NCBI GenBank assembly: GCA_025529335.1 | Contig: JAMYHX010000002.1 | Span: forward strand, 62,001-126,000 | DNA length: 64,000 nt | Source: Rhizopus sp. PT2906 | Lineage: Eukaryota > Mucoromycota > Mucoromycetes > Mucorales > Rhizopodaceae | Direction: 5' to 3' | In this document: one piece after another, positions 22,272 through 34,151 of the stretch | Numbering within the stretch: position 1 is the first letter of the stretch | How the letters are laid out: each line of letters opens with the position of its first letter | Notes under the pieces: generated by a model | Told to the model about the DNA's origin: nothing | The model's input: only the letters and a program-made list of their open reading frames with translations | Databases searched by the model: none | Program-made: the position numbers and the translations under genes

Positions 22272-22301
<30 letters not shown>
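22272..22301. repeat. poly-T tract
   Basis: About 30 consecutive T (A on the minus strand) directly after the stop codon of the arrestin gene. Confidence 0.8.
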
Positions 22302-22304
<3 letters not shown>

Positions 22305-24041
22305 AATGTTCGTCAAATAAATTAGGTATTACAGTTGCCTCTGGTAGATCGACTCCCTTAGCTGCACTTGTCAGGTAAACGGTTGTTTCCTCTCTTTGCT
22401 TTCTCAAGTCTAATTGTGGGGGTATGGTTGGTATACTAAAGTAATTGGGCGGATCTTCTCTCGGCGTTGATGTTAGCTGTGCTTCTTGTTGAATAGGATC
22501 ACTCGTGACACCAAACTGTTCTGGGGGGTCTTCTAGATTGGGATCAAAAAATATTGGCAACTCTTTATTGTTGCAGTAATACCCAATGGATGTCAACCCA
22601 TTCACACGCAGAAGCTGCTCATGCTTTAGATTGCCGATCACAATAGGAACAGCAAACTCAACCTCATGAGTTGATTTGAATAGTCCTCTGTGTTCACTAA
22701 CATTCAACAGAAACTGGAGGTCATAATGAACTCGTGTATGTGTCGTCGTAAATGAAGGTGAAACGAGTCGAGTAGGTATAGTAAATGCTACATCGGTAGC
22801 AATCTGAGAATCTGGCTCGCTGATCAGGCAACGACCACTTCCTACAATCCGGATATGGTCCAAGACGGCTGTACCGCTCACAAGGACCATTTTACCCTCA
22901 TGCTTTTTTCGAAATTTGTAAGTAACATCAGTTATTCTTGAATCTGTTTGAAGTAACACAATCCTGAGATGCATTACAAATGGATCATCTGTATCTGGAG
23001 CATTAATTTCTCTTTTTTCTATTTTTCTATTTGGAAAAATCAGCCGTTACCTGGAACATAACACTGCTTGGGCAGTCTTGCCTCTATCCTAGCCACTGGC
23101 TTTGTCCTTTCCTTTGTATACACGGTTGTTCTATAAACGCACTCATGATCTAGTTCACAACAACAACAAAAAAGAGTTCAACATATGGTATTGTTAACTT
23201 CTACAATTATTATTACCTTTTACGCAAACCAGCAGTGGTCTATAAGGTGTATAGTACTCGCTGCTCTTTATTCCAGACTCAAGCCCCGCCCCGGTCAGTT
23301 GCGCTGTCCATATATACCTTATGTGAAATCCTTTTGGTTCTTCTGTAGAAGGTGGGTAATTGACATTGGGAAACTTTAATGCAAAAGGAAACTCGTACGT
23401 TCCAGGCTCTATCTCATCCCAACCAGCATGCCCATAAGCTACGATTGATTCAGTATCTTGGTTCATTTACAATACAGAATGATATATACCTGGTGCTTCA
23501 GAACCCCATAGCCTATATTCTGTTCTAAAGTAAGTTGTAATCACTTTATGTGCCCTATCACTCGACTTTCCATCGATACTTGTTTCGTTCACTTTGACCA
23601 TAGCCACCTCTTCAGCTCGAAACTAGGTAACACATAAAGATTAGCTGTTGATAGACTTTTGCATTCACTTACTCTTATCACTAGCTTTGTAGCATATATC
23701 CTTTCCACAGCATTAAGAGTAACCTTGCCTCTCACCACTCTATTGGGCCTAACAATCACTTGTGTGCCACCCTCAAACTCGATTTGTAACGTGTTCTTTA
23801 CTTCTTCCAAGACTTGTGAATTCCGTCTACTGGTGGCATTACTGTCCTCTGGTACAAGATTACCATAGACATCGACTGAAGCACGGTTTGGATGTCTGAC
23901 ATTAGTGTGTTGAGGAGGATCAGGTATAGGTAAGGCAGTTGGAGGTATGCTCGTAGAATGCCGACGGCGACCTGATGTAGCTGCTCGAGCAATATTTGTT
24001 ATCGTCTGGGTAATATTGGTATCTAAAGGACCTGTTGGCAT
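22300..24041 (-). CDS. alpha-arrestin-like protein
   Basis: Alpha-arrestins are adaptors that bring Rsp5/Nedd4 ubiquitin ligases to membrane transporters. Five exons on the minus strand (24041-23673, 23622-23490, 23456-23217, 23149-23051, 22994-22300) give 511 aa. The N-terminal arrestin fold includes LQIEFEGGTQVIVRPNRVVR with GKVTL, then GWDEIEPGTYEFPFALKFP. The C-terminal arrestin fold includes LVSGTAVLDHIRIVGSGRC and VPIVIGNL. The Pro-rich tail has PPEQF and DPPNYFSIPTIPPQL, resembling but not exactly matching PPxY. The first 90 residues are disordered (PPTALPIPDPPQ). The intron 23489-23457 is only 33 nt, unusually short; it is needed to avoid a stop. An in-frame ATG at 24080 would add 13 hydrophobic residues. 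Confidence 0.85.
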
Positions 24042-24721
24042 GAAATAAAAAAAGGAAAAAGTAGCATTCATGCACGTCATGTCGGCACATCATTTTTCGG
24101 GAAAATAAAAAAAAGTCACCTTGGCCCCGCCATGTCTCGTCAAGGATGAACTTTTATGATACTGTATTCATTATTAGCTTTGAAAGATTACTGTAATAAA
24201 AAGGACGAATAGACTACTTATGAGCACTATTTCCAACTAACAATGTCACAGAGGAAAGCTCATTTTATATGTAATTCTTTGGTTGTTCTGATTTGGTGGC
24301 ATTGTAGCTATCATTATCTGTATCTATGGCCATTAGTGCGCGCATTAGGAGAATAAAGTACCAAAAGGGCCATGCACTGCTTTATGAAAGAAGAATCAAG
24401 GATGATGAAAGTAACAATCAGTTTTCATCGCTTTTCCTTTGGATATTTTCAGAGTATATGTTGTTAAAGCAGAAAAGGCTAGACGCCAGAAGAATACACT
24501 CACATGATTCACTCATCTTCAATTCATAACTAAAAATAGTAAGCCGGATTCTTGATGGTAGACCGCCAAGACTCTCCCTTTATGAATGAATTTTCCTGAA
24601 CATGGCCAATACATTTTTTAAAACCTCCTTTTTAAATATGCAGCATTATGGCGCTAATGAATAAAGACCAATATTTGTTTACTGTAATGCAAAGAAACGA
24701 AGAAAGCTTTAGTGTACCATT
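24042..24721. other. intergenic region
   Basis: Nothing supportable. A 67-codon ORF at 24326 lacks domain or splice support. Confidence 0.4.
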
Positions 24722-25007
24722 TTATTCAATAAGACTGCTTCTTTTTGAGTAAAAATAGCCCTTGTTCGACTGAATATGCGTATGTTGGTCGTCTTCGTGT
24801 GGTAGCTGACTCATCCGTCTCTTTTTCTAAACCATAAAGTATGAGTAAAAGTAGTGAATGGTTTAATACACTTACCATGGAAGCAATATAAGGAAGCAGC
24901 TTGCCCATACGCTGAGTATGATCCGTCATGACTGTTGCACATGTTGCCATGGCATTAGTAGAAGGGTAATTATCTTTGGGTTCCTTTGGTGAATAGACAA
25001 TAGGCAT
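24722..25007 (-). CDS. small hypothetical protein (about 78 aa)
   Basis: Two exons (25007-24876 and 24826-24722) joined by a 49-nt GT..AG intron keep frame. They start MPIVYSPKEPKDNYPSTNAM and end SKRSSLIE. The first exon has a helix-like stretch (MTDHTQRMGKLLPYIASM); the second is basic and His/Gln-rich. No family is recognised. Reading through the intron instead gives a hydrophobic insert and a different tail, so the splice model is preferred but not proven. Confidence 0.4.
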
Positions 25008-25509
25008 ATGTATAATTAAAAATAAAAAAAGAGAGAAAAAAAAATGCTATGAGAGAAAATCAAGCTGTGCACTTTATGATAAAAAGACGTCTTTGTCTAT
25101 AAACGTAGACAATGGTTCTATGTTCTGGATTTTGTACAACAGATTAAAGGGTCTTAATGCATGATTATTCCCGTTATAGATCTCTTCGTTTTTTTTATTG
25201 AGCTTGTGCTGTAAAAGCATACAAAAGAACAGAGGGAGGGAATTACTATATCGAACATAGGAACATGTCAAGGTTATTACAATGTATGTTTTCCAGTGTA
25301 TGAACCTTCAGACTCAACTTTGACTCAAAAAATGGAATAACGTTAAATCGCCCTGTCAAAAAGCAGTCCTGTCGGAACAAATATTACTATAATATGAGTA
25401 ACCAAGGCAGTGAAAAGACTCGAAAAAAAAAAAAAAAAAAAAGAAGGCATAATGAAACAAAGAGAAATGTTGGGTTATTGTTTATTAAAAATATGAGATA
25501 ATAATATAC
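25008..25509. other. intergenic region next to the MULE remnant
   Basis: It holds an 18-base A run at about 25423-25442 and no supportable gene. If the MULE element had terminal repeats, its 3' end should lie here. I could not see a matching inverted copy near 26770-26820 by eye. Confidence 0.4.
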
Positions 25510-26760
25510 TTATCTTTGATGTTCAGGAAGTGTTTGAGGAATATCGGCAGCTTCTTTCATCATATAATATGATGTTTTGGCAGCGTAGTTAATAACTTCC
25601 AATTTATCGCGTTGTAAGCTATACATCACCTTCTTTCTTCTAAGATCGCTAATGTATAAATTCTCAAACTTATCAATTGAATCTGCCAATTCTTGACAGA
25701 TATCATTATCAGAGGCAGAGTAGTTAGTAGTATCTACGAAATTGATAACATTTACAGCAAGTTCTTCATGGTTAAGTCCAGTAGTATCAGTATCAACAAC
25801 AATATCAGAACGAGGAGTATATGGAACATCAGTTACTCTGTTAACTAAGAAGATATGCTTACAAAGTTTTGAATCATCAGGGAAGTTATAACGGAAGAGG
25901 TGACCATTTTTCAATTCAATTTCGTACCAAGTGTAATCGTCAGTGAATGACTTGCAATCATACATATCATCATCACCTTCAGAGCGCTGAACCATACTTG
26001 TAGCAGTGTCTTCGTCAAAAGCATACGCCAATCTTTTCTTCTTCATATCACTTGGGCTTAATTTGACAGTTTGAAAACCATACAAACATTTCAAAGTCTC
26101 CTGACGATACTCGATCATCAACGTTTCTTGCAAAGTGTAAATCAAAAAGTCACAGCGACTGCGTCGAGCGCGACCAAGGTAAAACGTTTTCAATTGATTG
26201 TGATATGATCAATCAAGTTGTTCGTATGGAAAGAGGCATTCAGTCGCCAGGCTTTACAGAAAAGCTCCTGTTTGACCAACCATCTTGTTCTAAAATAAGC
26301 AAGGAATTGCTCTTCGTCTTTGAAGCGAGTTTCAAAAGAGATGAATATACTAGGAAATTCTTCTTCAGAACGGGCACCCATCATCAAACCAAGACAAGCA
26401 TGAATACCTTTGCGTTTGGATCGACTGTCATGAGTATTCTTAGGTTCTTTAACCTGACATCATATAGAGCTATTAGTACGAACACTTAAAATAAAGAATT
26501 TTATATGAAATACTTACTACAGCCTTAAGCTTACTATCTCATGCATGCCAGATATGCCAGTGACACAAGAGAATTTGAACAGAGTCTTCAAAGACATCTC
26601 TAATTGCAGCTGTCTCGGCAGAACTACAATCTATCATAATTCGTTTCACGTTCAAAGAGAAGTTGGTCTTTATCCAGGTTAACTACTGATGCAAAGTAGG
26701 AATGGTTTCCATATCAGTGATGAAAAAACAAACAGGTAGGTCTCTGTTCATGGTGTATAT
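25510..26760 (-). pseudogene. MULE-type transposase remnant with SWIM-like tail
   Basis: Reading the minus strand from about 26760, the core of a Mutator-like transposase is visible. ITDMETIPTLHQ with its Asp comes first, then IMIDCSSAETAAIRDVF (second Asp), then the CHWHI block and LGLMMGARSEEEFPS. Next are FLAYFRTRW and TNNLID, and after a frameshift NQLKTFYLGRARRSRCDFLI, the typical N-x-L-K-T...GR block. Breaks are an in-frame TAG at 26685-26683, a TGA near 26537, and a frameshift near 26205. The C-terminal 220 codons remain open. They contain LCKHIFLVNRV, the second half of a SWIM finger whose first Cys pair is lost. An intron-like segment of about 70-90 bp ends near 26463. The element is dead as drawn. 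Confidence 0.75.
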
Positions 26761-26820
26761 AAAACAATGAATAGTTATTTTTCTTTTTCTTCTCCTCTTT
26801 ACTATTCCTAATATTCACTA

Positions 26821-28224
26821 ATGCCTGAAAAGAAAAAGCAAATAGTGGTATATGGCCCCGGAAAGACTATGATCAATAGACCAGCTAGCTGGAAGCGAAG
26901 TGCAAGTGAAGAATTAACTGGTTCTTCATCCAAACGTGCTCGTAGAACACCGGAAAGAGAAGAATATCTTATGAACATTTTCATGGAACAACTCGAAATT
27001 CACGCTTCTTCAGAAATTCGACACTGCTATCAGACAGGCGGGAACCTTGGTGAACTTCGTAAATCAATGTTATCACGATTGAGATTACCTCGTGGGATAG
27101 TTACTGGTGCTGAAGCTAGAATTAATGTGAAGGCAGGAGAAATAGAGTCATTACTGCGACCTAAAAGAACACATGGAAAAACGCCAGTGCAGTATTAGAA
27201 GGATTTTGTTGAAGCCGAGTTCTTTAACGTTGCTCAAAGAATTCGAAAAGAAGTCGAAAGTAGAGAAGAAACAACGGAGGAAGCGGAAGATATCAGTGCA
27301 CAGGAACAAGAACAACAAATAAGAACTTTTGGTGCCTCTTTGCTCTCACTTTTAAGATCAGATTTGCCCGCTGATATCCAAGATACTTTTTTAAAAACCA
27401 TAGAAGAAGCAGTTGTTTCTGCTAGTGATTACATAGCTTCGTATAGTGTTCAAGTATATAAGCTGGTATTACTTTTGAAGAAATCAAGTTTTTTCAAGTT
27501 AGATGATGATGAAATTATACTGCAACACAAAGTCGGTGTTAGCATTCAAGATATCGTACCAGAAAGCTTTTGCTGTCAAAGCGACATCAACCATTTCTCA
27601 CCCCCTATAGACAGAAGCTGTCTTACAGATGATGCCTTAAAAAAGAATTTAACAGCCTTTTCAACCCAAGTCATCTGCAAATGATCCATGCAAGCTATTT
27701 TGGAACTCAAGGTGTTGCCGAAGAAACACTCAAAAAGCATCCTTTCCAAACAGCATTAAGACAGGCTCAACGAAGACGGAAGAAGAAGCGAATCAACTGA
27801 TCCAGTTGCCATGAAATTGGCACTTAACAGATACATTTCTAATTTCAAGAATATGTGGTCTCAGAAAATGCGCTCTAGAAAGACGTTAAATCGTGTACTC
27901 ATTATTCTCCTCAGAATCCATTTGGCTCCTAAGCGTGAGAGAAGAAAAATAGAGGAATTAACCAAGAAAGAATCTGAAAAAGCAAGAAATACTGACAAAG
28001 CGCCTACAAAGATCAAGCCTGCCAACAAGTCTTACAACACAAGAAAAGGATTATTCAAAAACGAGAAGAAAAAGCGTGAAACGTATATTCGTAAGTCAAG
28101 AAACGATAAAATAAACGATCTTAAATGGAAATACAAAGCAACAGGATGCCAAATGCGTATTTCCAAATATGAAGAAACTTTAAGAAAAGAGGCAAGTTCA
28201 TTGTTTGATTGTTTGATTGTTTGA
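26821..28224 (+). pseudogene. broken ORF of unknown family, divergent from the MULE remnant
   Basis: One frame runs from the ATG at 26821 (MPEKKKQIVVYGPGKTM...) to a stop at 27684 and is interrupted by a single TAG at 27196. It then shifts frame: a segment from about 27680 (HASYFGTQGVAEETLKKH) stops at about 27800, and a further ORF covers 27811-28224 (MKLALNRYISNFKNMWSQ...). The final part is very basic (KKKRETYIRKSRNDKINDLK). The N-terminal part has a nuclear-localisation-like KRARRTPE. The position, back-to-back with a MULE transposase start 60 bp away, suggests a second protein of the same element or a nested element. I do not recognise the family and see no DDE or RT motif. Confidence 0.45.
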
Positions 28225-28234
28225 TTGTTTGAAT
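28203..28234 (+). repeat. 8-bp tandem repeat (GTTTGATT)x4
   Basis: Four head-to-tail copies of GTTTGATT (the last GTTTGAAT) at the end of the broken ORF. They create the terminal LFDCLIV reading and probably arose by slippage. Confidence 0.8.
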
Positions 28235-28610
28235 GCTATTTTTACTTATTTAGTTACTATTTACTAGAGAGCTGGCGGTACTTGAATAAAATTCTCCATT
28301 CTACACAAAAAATCACTTAGGTCAATTAGCTACAAACTCTAGGCATCTCATTTCTTGGAGGCAAAAGTTCCCATAGTGAGAGATACACTCTCAGCATTAG
28401 CAATAGGTTTGTTAGGCCTCTCGAATCTTTTATTTACCAAACCTTCCCGTGTTTTCAAACTAGTCTCAATCAATCAAATACTGGATTTGTCACCATCACC
28501 TCTTCCTTCTTTAATACAAGAGAATGAGCTTTTGCTTAGGACTTTTAAATTCTTTCGGGATTTAACCAGAGAAAAAAAAAAGGCACCCTTCGAAAACCCT
28601 TTTTGTTATA
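28235..28610. other. intergenic region upstream of the TFB1M-like gene
   Basis: About 375 bp. A 94-codon ORF from 28355 reads across the next gene's start in another frame and looks spurious. A short A run precedes the ATG at 28611. Confidence 0.4.
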
Positions 28611-29770
28611 ATGCCACTTCCAAGATTACCTTCGATTAGAGAACTTATCAAGATCTATGGTCTCTCTGCTAAATCTCAACTTAGTCAAAATTTTATACTC
28701 GATAAAAACATAACAGGTGCGTTAAAATGCAAGATTATACAAGATTGTATTTTTGATCTCTATTTAATAGACAAGATCATCAGAACGACACACATTTCAG
28801 AAAAGACACCTCTTGTTGTTGAAGTAGGTCCTGGCCCAGGATTATTATCGAGATCCATATTAGATTCAGGAGCTAAATGCATTGTGGCAGTAGAAAAGGA
28901 TAGCAGATTTTTACCAACATTGCATGTATGCTAAAATATAAAAAAAGAAGGAAAGCAAAAAAAAAAAAAAAGGAACTTATGATATCATGTAGCAATTATC
29001 AGAAGCATCAGATAACAGATTTCAAGTGATAAATGGAAATATATTAACAGTAGATCATAATGATATATTATCAAAGACTTCATTTCGACAAGACAATGAC
29101 CATCCTGTACATATTATTGGCAACTTGCCTTTTAACATTGCATCACCTTTATTATTACAATGGCTACATCAGAGAGCAAGCCAAGAAGCTCTATTTAGCA
29201 TAAACAACGATATCTGGCTGACCCTCATGTTTCAAAAGGAAGTAGGCGATGTAAGTGTACCTAATGAATGTATAGAAACGTTCATTAATTTATCATTAGA
29301 GAATTATCGCAGATGCATCCACATCAAAGCGTGGTAGACTATCAGTCATGACACAAAGTTTGTATAATGTAAAAGAGGTGTATAAAGTACCATCTACTGT
29401 TTTTGTTCCCAGGCCAAAAGTAGATGCTTCAGTTATACAGTTTTCTCCAAAGCCATTATTTGCTCTAGACATTGAAATGCAAGGTAAAAACACATTCATT
29501 TGATGAAAAAGGAAGAGAGTCTTGGTTCTAAGTGCTTCTTTAGGAACTTATCTTATTCTTGAGAATTTGGTGCGACACTATTTCACCAAACGAAGAAAGA
29601 CAATTGGACATATCACGAAGCATCTTGGCAAACAAGTACCTGAATTCCAAACGATAATTGAACAATTAGAGACTATAGTTGACTTTCAAGCAAGACCAGA
29701 AGACGTATCCACAGAAACATTTTGTAATATGGCAAAGCTTCTCTATAACAATAAAATCAAGCTGCCATAG
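28611..29770 (+). CDS. TFB1M: mitochondrial rRNA adenine N6-dimethyltransferase (TFB1M/KsgA family)
   Basis: This family dimethylates two adjacent adenines in the 3' hairpin of small-subunit rRNA. Five exons (28611-28716, 28771-28925, 28993-29250, 29300-29483, 29544-29770) give 309 aa. Visible motifs are YGLSAKSQLSQNFILDKNIT (family: QNFL-D), SAM-binding VVEVGPGPGLLSRSIL and CIVAVEKDSRFLPTL, the catalytic IIGNLPFNIASPLLL (NxPF), LTLMFQKEVGDRIIA with SKRGRLSVMTQ, and VPRPKVDASVIQF. The opening IRELIKIYGLSAKSQLSQNF matches TFB1M rather than cytosolic Dim1. A long presequence is not seen. A poly-T tract follows the stop. Confidence 0.93.
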
Positions 29771-29849
29771 ATGCTATTTTTTTTTTTTTTTTTTTTTTTA
29801 CTATGCATAAACATAAAGAAGAGTCCTGTAGAAGAGTCGGCATTTGTAA

Positions 29850-29858
29850 TTATAAAAA
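29850..29858 (+). promoter_or_regulatory. TATA box of palC
   Basis: TTATAAAAAG lies about 60 bp upstream of the palC ATG, in a gap of 144 bp after the TFB1M-like gene. Confidence 0.35.
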
Positions 29859-29914
29859 GAGCAACACTTGGCACACATAAACAAAAATAAACAGCTCTTT
29901 TCTTCTTGTCAATC

Positions 29915-31420
29915 ATGAGTTACCCATACTCTCTTCCAACCACTGGTTCTTTATCTTTTGTAGACTTTTTCCAAACAGTAGAACCATACTCACTTGAGAT
30001 ATCAGATGCAACAGCTAGAAGAGGACAGCTACGAAATGTGTTGAAAGAAATGAAGAAAGAGACACTGTCTTCTCGAGATTACTCACTTCTGATGAATGTA
30101 AAGAGAAATAGCCATGTGTAAACCAAATAATAGGGAGAGAGTACAAAAGAGAATGGAAGAACTAAACTAAACAATAGACTATTGAAGAATATCTACCTTA
30201 CCTAGTTAGTATTGTAAACTGTATCGAGACCGAAAAACTAGTATTAAAAAAAGACATTGGTATATATACATACGCTACTCTAAAGCATTCAAACATAAAC
30301 ACTTTATTAGAAACTTCTTGGCGAACGACCTTGAGCGATCATATCATTCATACAGGAAGTAATGCGCCCCGTGTGACATGCAAGGATATTCACTATGAGC
30401 TTATTTTTGTGCTGATGACTTATGCTTATGCGTGCACTTTACAAACTAACTATTTGCTTGCGGAAAACAATCCAGCATTATACAATAAAGCAGCTGATAC
30501 ATTAAATACAGCAGCTAGTGTCTTCCATTTTATAGCAAATACAGTGATACCCAGCTGGAGAGATGCACCAGAAAACAGGCCAATCGAAACAGTTCGCGAG
30601 TTGGCTGTGGCACTTTCAAAGTAAAAAAGAAGTAAATAACAGTATGAGAACTAATTGATTTGCTTAGAATGGCACTGGCTGATGCACAGGCAATAGCTAT
30701 CAAAAAGGCGCTTGCTTCAAACAATACATCGAAATCACTAATAGCTAAGCTATACATGGGAGTAGCAGATCAGTACCAGATGGCACACGGGCTGATCACG
30801 TCTATTAAGGGAGCTCAAGATGAGGTATCAAGTGATCTGATAAAGTATTTAGCCGATGGGATACTGTTTTATAAGGTAAGGAAACAAAAAAGACATTCTC
30901 TCTACTAGTGCTGATAAGATAAACATAGGCAATGACAAAAAAGTTTTTGGCCATGCATGCTAACGATAGCCAGTAAAAAGTAGTCTTTTAAAAAGGAAAT
31001 AAGGACTCAAATATGCTTTTTCTAGAAAAATGGGTCAAGCTGTTGGATTTGCTAAAGAGTGTAAAGCTGATTTGCGTCTTTTACAGCACATGAGTCTATC
31101 TAAGAAGCACTTGAAGAAATCTGCAATTGCATTAAGAGCGAGTCATGAAGAAGAAGAAGTTAACGAACTGATAAATAGATATACAATGATCAATGATACG
31201 GTATGTATAATGGCACTATTGATATATGAGAGTAATTGACGGGATTTGTATATAGGTATCATATGAGCCCGTGCCTTCCAAACAGGATTTACAACGTTTA
31301 ATACCAGGAGGTAGAGGTGTGCTTGAGTTAAAGCCTTATAACTTACCTAGTCCTGCCTTTGGACCATCCGAGGAATTTAAACCAGAGATATCATACTTAC
31401 TTGAAGGAAGATATTTTTAA
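29915..31420 (+). CDS. palC: BRO1-domain protein, palC-type pH-response regulator
   Basis: PalC links the ambient-pH (Pal/Rim) pathway to ESCRT-III through its BRO1 domain. Seven exons (29915-30097, 30178-30259, 30311-30620, 30668-30875, 30929-30972, 31026-31200, 31256-31420) give 388 aa. The N-terminus PYSLPTTGSLSFVDFF and LRNVLKEMKKETLSSRDYSL, then TIEEYLPYLVSIVNCIE and SWRTTLSDHI, follow the PalC order. The BRO1 core is DIHYELIFVLMTYAYAC, NKAADTLNTAASVFHFIAN, VIPSW and ALADAQAIAIKKAL. The end LEGRYF is short, unlike BROX, which has a CaaX box. Intron 2 (30260-30310) is 51 nt with no stop, so keeping it would insert 17 codons in frame. Confidence 0.8.
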
Positions 31421-32419
31421 TACTATACATAAAACGCTAATTGTCTAAATCAACAAGATATTCATATATATTAAATTAAATTAAAGTGGCCTAGAGAGGC
31501 AATATCACTACTGTTTGGTATGCTGAGTTTCTTTGTAGCAAGCACCAGATTGAAGGAGAATGTCTCATCTGAATAGGTCCTTTATACATATCTGAACCAA
31601 ACGAAATAAACAAAACATTTGCTCTTCAGCGGCTGTGATGAATATAAACCTACTCTTTTCTCTCTGCTTAAAAAAGAGTCTGGACTTTAAAGTTAACTTA
31701 AAGGGCAACAAGCAACTATAAAAACTATGGTTTTTAATCACATGTCGGTTGATCTTCAAATAAGACAGCTGCAACTAAGCTACATTGACTTTTTTGACAA
31801 CATTTCACTTTCTTTTTTTTTTATATTGACTGCAAGATTAATAAAGATATAAGGGTTTCTTGTTTTAAGTTACAGTTACTATTAGCAGCTGATTTTCTCC
31901 CCACCTTTAAACTTTATTTCCCGGATCTTATTGTGTGTATGTATGTGTGTCATATAACCGTCCGTGGCGTGCTTTTTTTTGGGTCATTGTTGCTGTACCT
32001 TATACTATCCTGTTGAGTGACAACCTGGTATTTGTTGTAGTTTTTTTTTTCTAATATAAATATAGAACATACTTTGATGCCTTTTCCAGAAACTTTATGG
32101 GTCTCAACATGACGTCAGGTTTAACGTAATAACAAAATGTGATGAAGCTATTCTTTTTTCAAATGTCACCACAACTGTCAACGTTCAGATCAAAATTCGA
32201 TCAGGGCACCTGAAGGAAAAGTGCGTGATAATGGGAGTACACGCATCACATTCGAGCTTCATCGGGATAAGAAAGAGATCAAGTCTGATAACGTTTTACT
32301 GCATTAAACCTCTACCAGTAGTTCAAAGTCCGAATGGTTTAATAAAAAAGACATTTATATGCATTTCCGCTCAAGTTTAGTTTTATTTCTCTTTTTCACC
32401 TTCTTCTTTATACGAAACT
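31421..32419. other. intergenic/promoter region of GPD1
   Basis: 1 kb with no supportable gene. T runs lie near 31810 and 32040. A GACGTCA (CRE/ATF-like) site is at 32110-32116. GPD genes in fungi respond to osmotic stress; the site is suggestive only. Confidence 0.4.
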
Positions 32420-33715
32420 ATGTCAGCTAATAACAAACAAAGAGTAGCAATTATTGGATCCGGTAACTGGTAAGTTATTATATGAAGGTATCGTATGTTT
32501 ATCAACATTGCTTTCAAAGGGGTTCCTCTATTGCTCGCGTCTGTGCACAGAACACGATTAAACATAGTGATACATTTGAAAAGGAAGTTCGTATGTGGGT
32601 TTATGAAGAAATGATTGAAGGCAAAAAACTAACAGAAATCATCAATGAAAAACACGAGAATGTCAAGTAAGTATTTCTTAGTTCGCCTGTGTAAGAGTGT
32701 TGGTGATAACAATCTATAGATATCTCCCGGGCATTAACTTGGGAGAGAACGTAGTTGCTATCCCAGATGTTAAAGATGCAGCTAAAGATGCAACCATTCT
32801 TGTCTTTGTTTTGCCACATCAATTCGTCTATGGCGTCTGTGGAAATCTTCGCGACGTCATCTCCAAGAACTGTAAAGCTATCTCACTCATCAAGGGCTTA
32901 GACTACAAAGATAATAACTTGCATATCTTTTCTGAAGAAATTGAAAGGATCCTTGGTATCCCTTGTGCTGCTTTGAGTGGTGCTAACATAGCTACTGAAG
33001 TTGCTGAAGAGCAATTTGGTGAAACGACCATAGCCTGCCAGGATTCCAAGGATGGAGAACTATTCCTCAAGCTCTTCCATACAGACTATTTTGATTGTAC
33101 TGTCATTGAAGACTACAGAGGTCTTCAGATATGTGGTGCTCTAAAGAATATCATTGCCATTGGTGCAGGTATCTGTGACGGCCTCAATTACGGTAACAAT
33201 ACAAAGGCCGCTGTCATTCGTCGTGGTTTGCTTGAAATGAGAAAATTCGGAAAGACCTTCTTTGGCGGTGTACGAACAGAAACATTCTTTCGTAAGTATA
33301 GAATGAAGCGCGAAATCGACAGGGATATCTAACTTCCTTTATGCCATAGAATCATGTGGTGTTGCTGACTTGATTACGACATGTTCTGGTGGTCGTAACA
33401 GAAAGGTTGCTGCTGCTTTTATCAACTCTGGTAAACCCATCGAAGAGGTCGAAAAGGAAATGTTGAATGGCCAAAAGTTGCAAGGCACAACTACATCTCA
33501 AGAAGTATATAACTTTTTGTCGGCTAGAGATATGACTCATGAGTAAGCTAAAGATAACTTTTTTTTTAAAAAAAAAAAAAAAAAGCTTTACTAACCAACA
33601 TTTCATTAGATTCCCTCTGATGACAGCTATCTATCGTGTTATTTACGAAAAGGCTCCACCTGAAATCATTGCCCGTGATCTTCGTACTCGTAAGGTTGTA
33701 GTTGACAAAGAATAA
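32420..33715 (+). CDS. GPD1: NAD+-dependent glycerol-3-phosphate dehydrogenase
   Basis: The enzyme reduces DHAP to glycerol-3-phosphate for glycerol (osmolyte) and lipid synthesis in the cytosol. Five exons (32420-32469, 32520-32666, 32720-33291, 33350-33542, 33610-33715) give 355 aa, the normal size. The Rossmann motif VAIIGSGNWGSSIAR opens the protein. Then come VFVLPHQFVYGVCGNL, the catalytic Lys in ISLIKGLD, LSGANIATEVAEEQFGET, CGALKNIIAIGAGICDGL with the second active-site Lys, NTKAAVIRRGL and QSCGVADLITTCSGGRNRK. The split W codon of GNWG marks exon 1/2. A GPD-like PTS1 or mitochondrial signal is not seen. Confidence 0.96.
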
Positions 33716-34151
33716 TAACCTCAGTCTTTAAATAAATTTGTGTAAAAAGCCTAATGTTTTTCCAAAATAAAATACCAAAGCCCATTACGTCTCTTTACTC
33801 AACTTTTTCATATTTACTATTTTTATCTTAAAGTGCATTTAAATAAGGGAACTTTAATAAAAGGCTTCAAAATGCGCAACAGTTGACGTACTATCATTAT
33901 ACCTCGAGCCGTATTTTGTTTAAGCTTACGTTATGTCTAGAAAAATTATTGAGAGAAGTAATAAAGCTCGTCCTTTCTTCTAAAAGATGATCAACGTTTA
34001 CTAATGAAAACGTTGGGCGATTAAAGTAGCTTTCAGCCTTGGTTCGTTGTTTTAAATGGCGTCCTGGTCTACGCAGATCGCTTGGAGTGTAAATGGACTA
34101 TAAACTATTGAACTCCGGTTTTCGCTCTTAGTGCTAGCTCCAAAAAAAAAA
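33716..34151. other. intergenic region
   Basis: 436 bp between GPD1 and the TPR gene. Short A runs; no feature supported. Confidence 0.4.

Noticed and set aside
27208..27222. The 12-mer TTGAAGCCGAGT also near 49488 and 54351
   Set aside because: Flanks show no further similarity and the first copy lies inside a reading frame, so it is probably coincidence rather than a repeat family.
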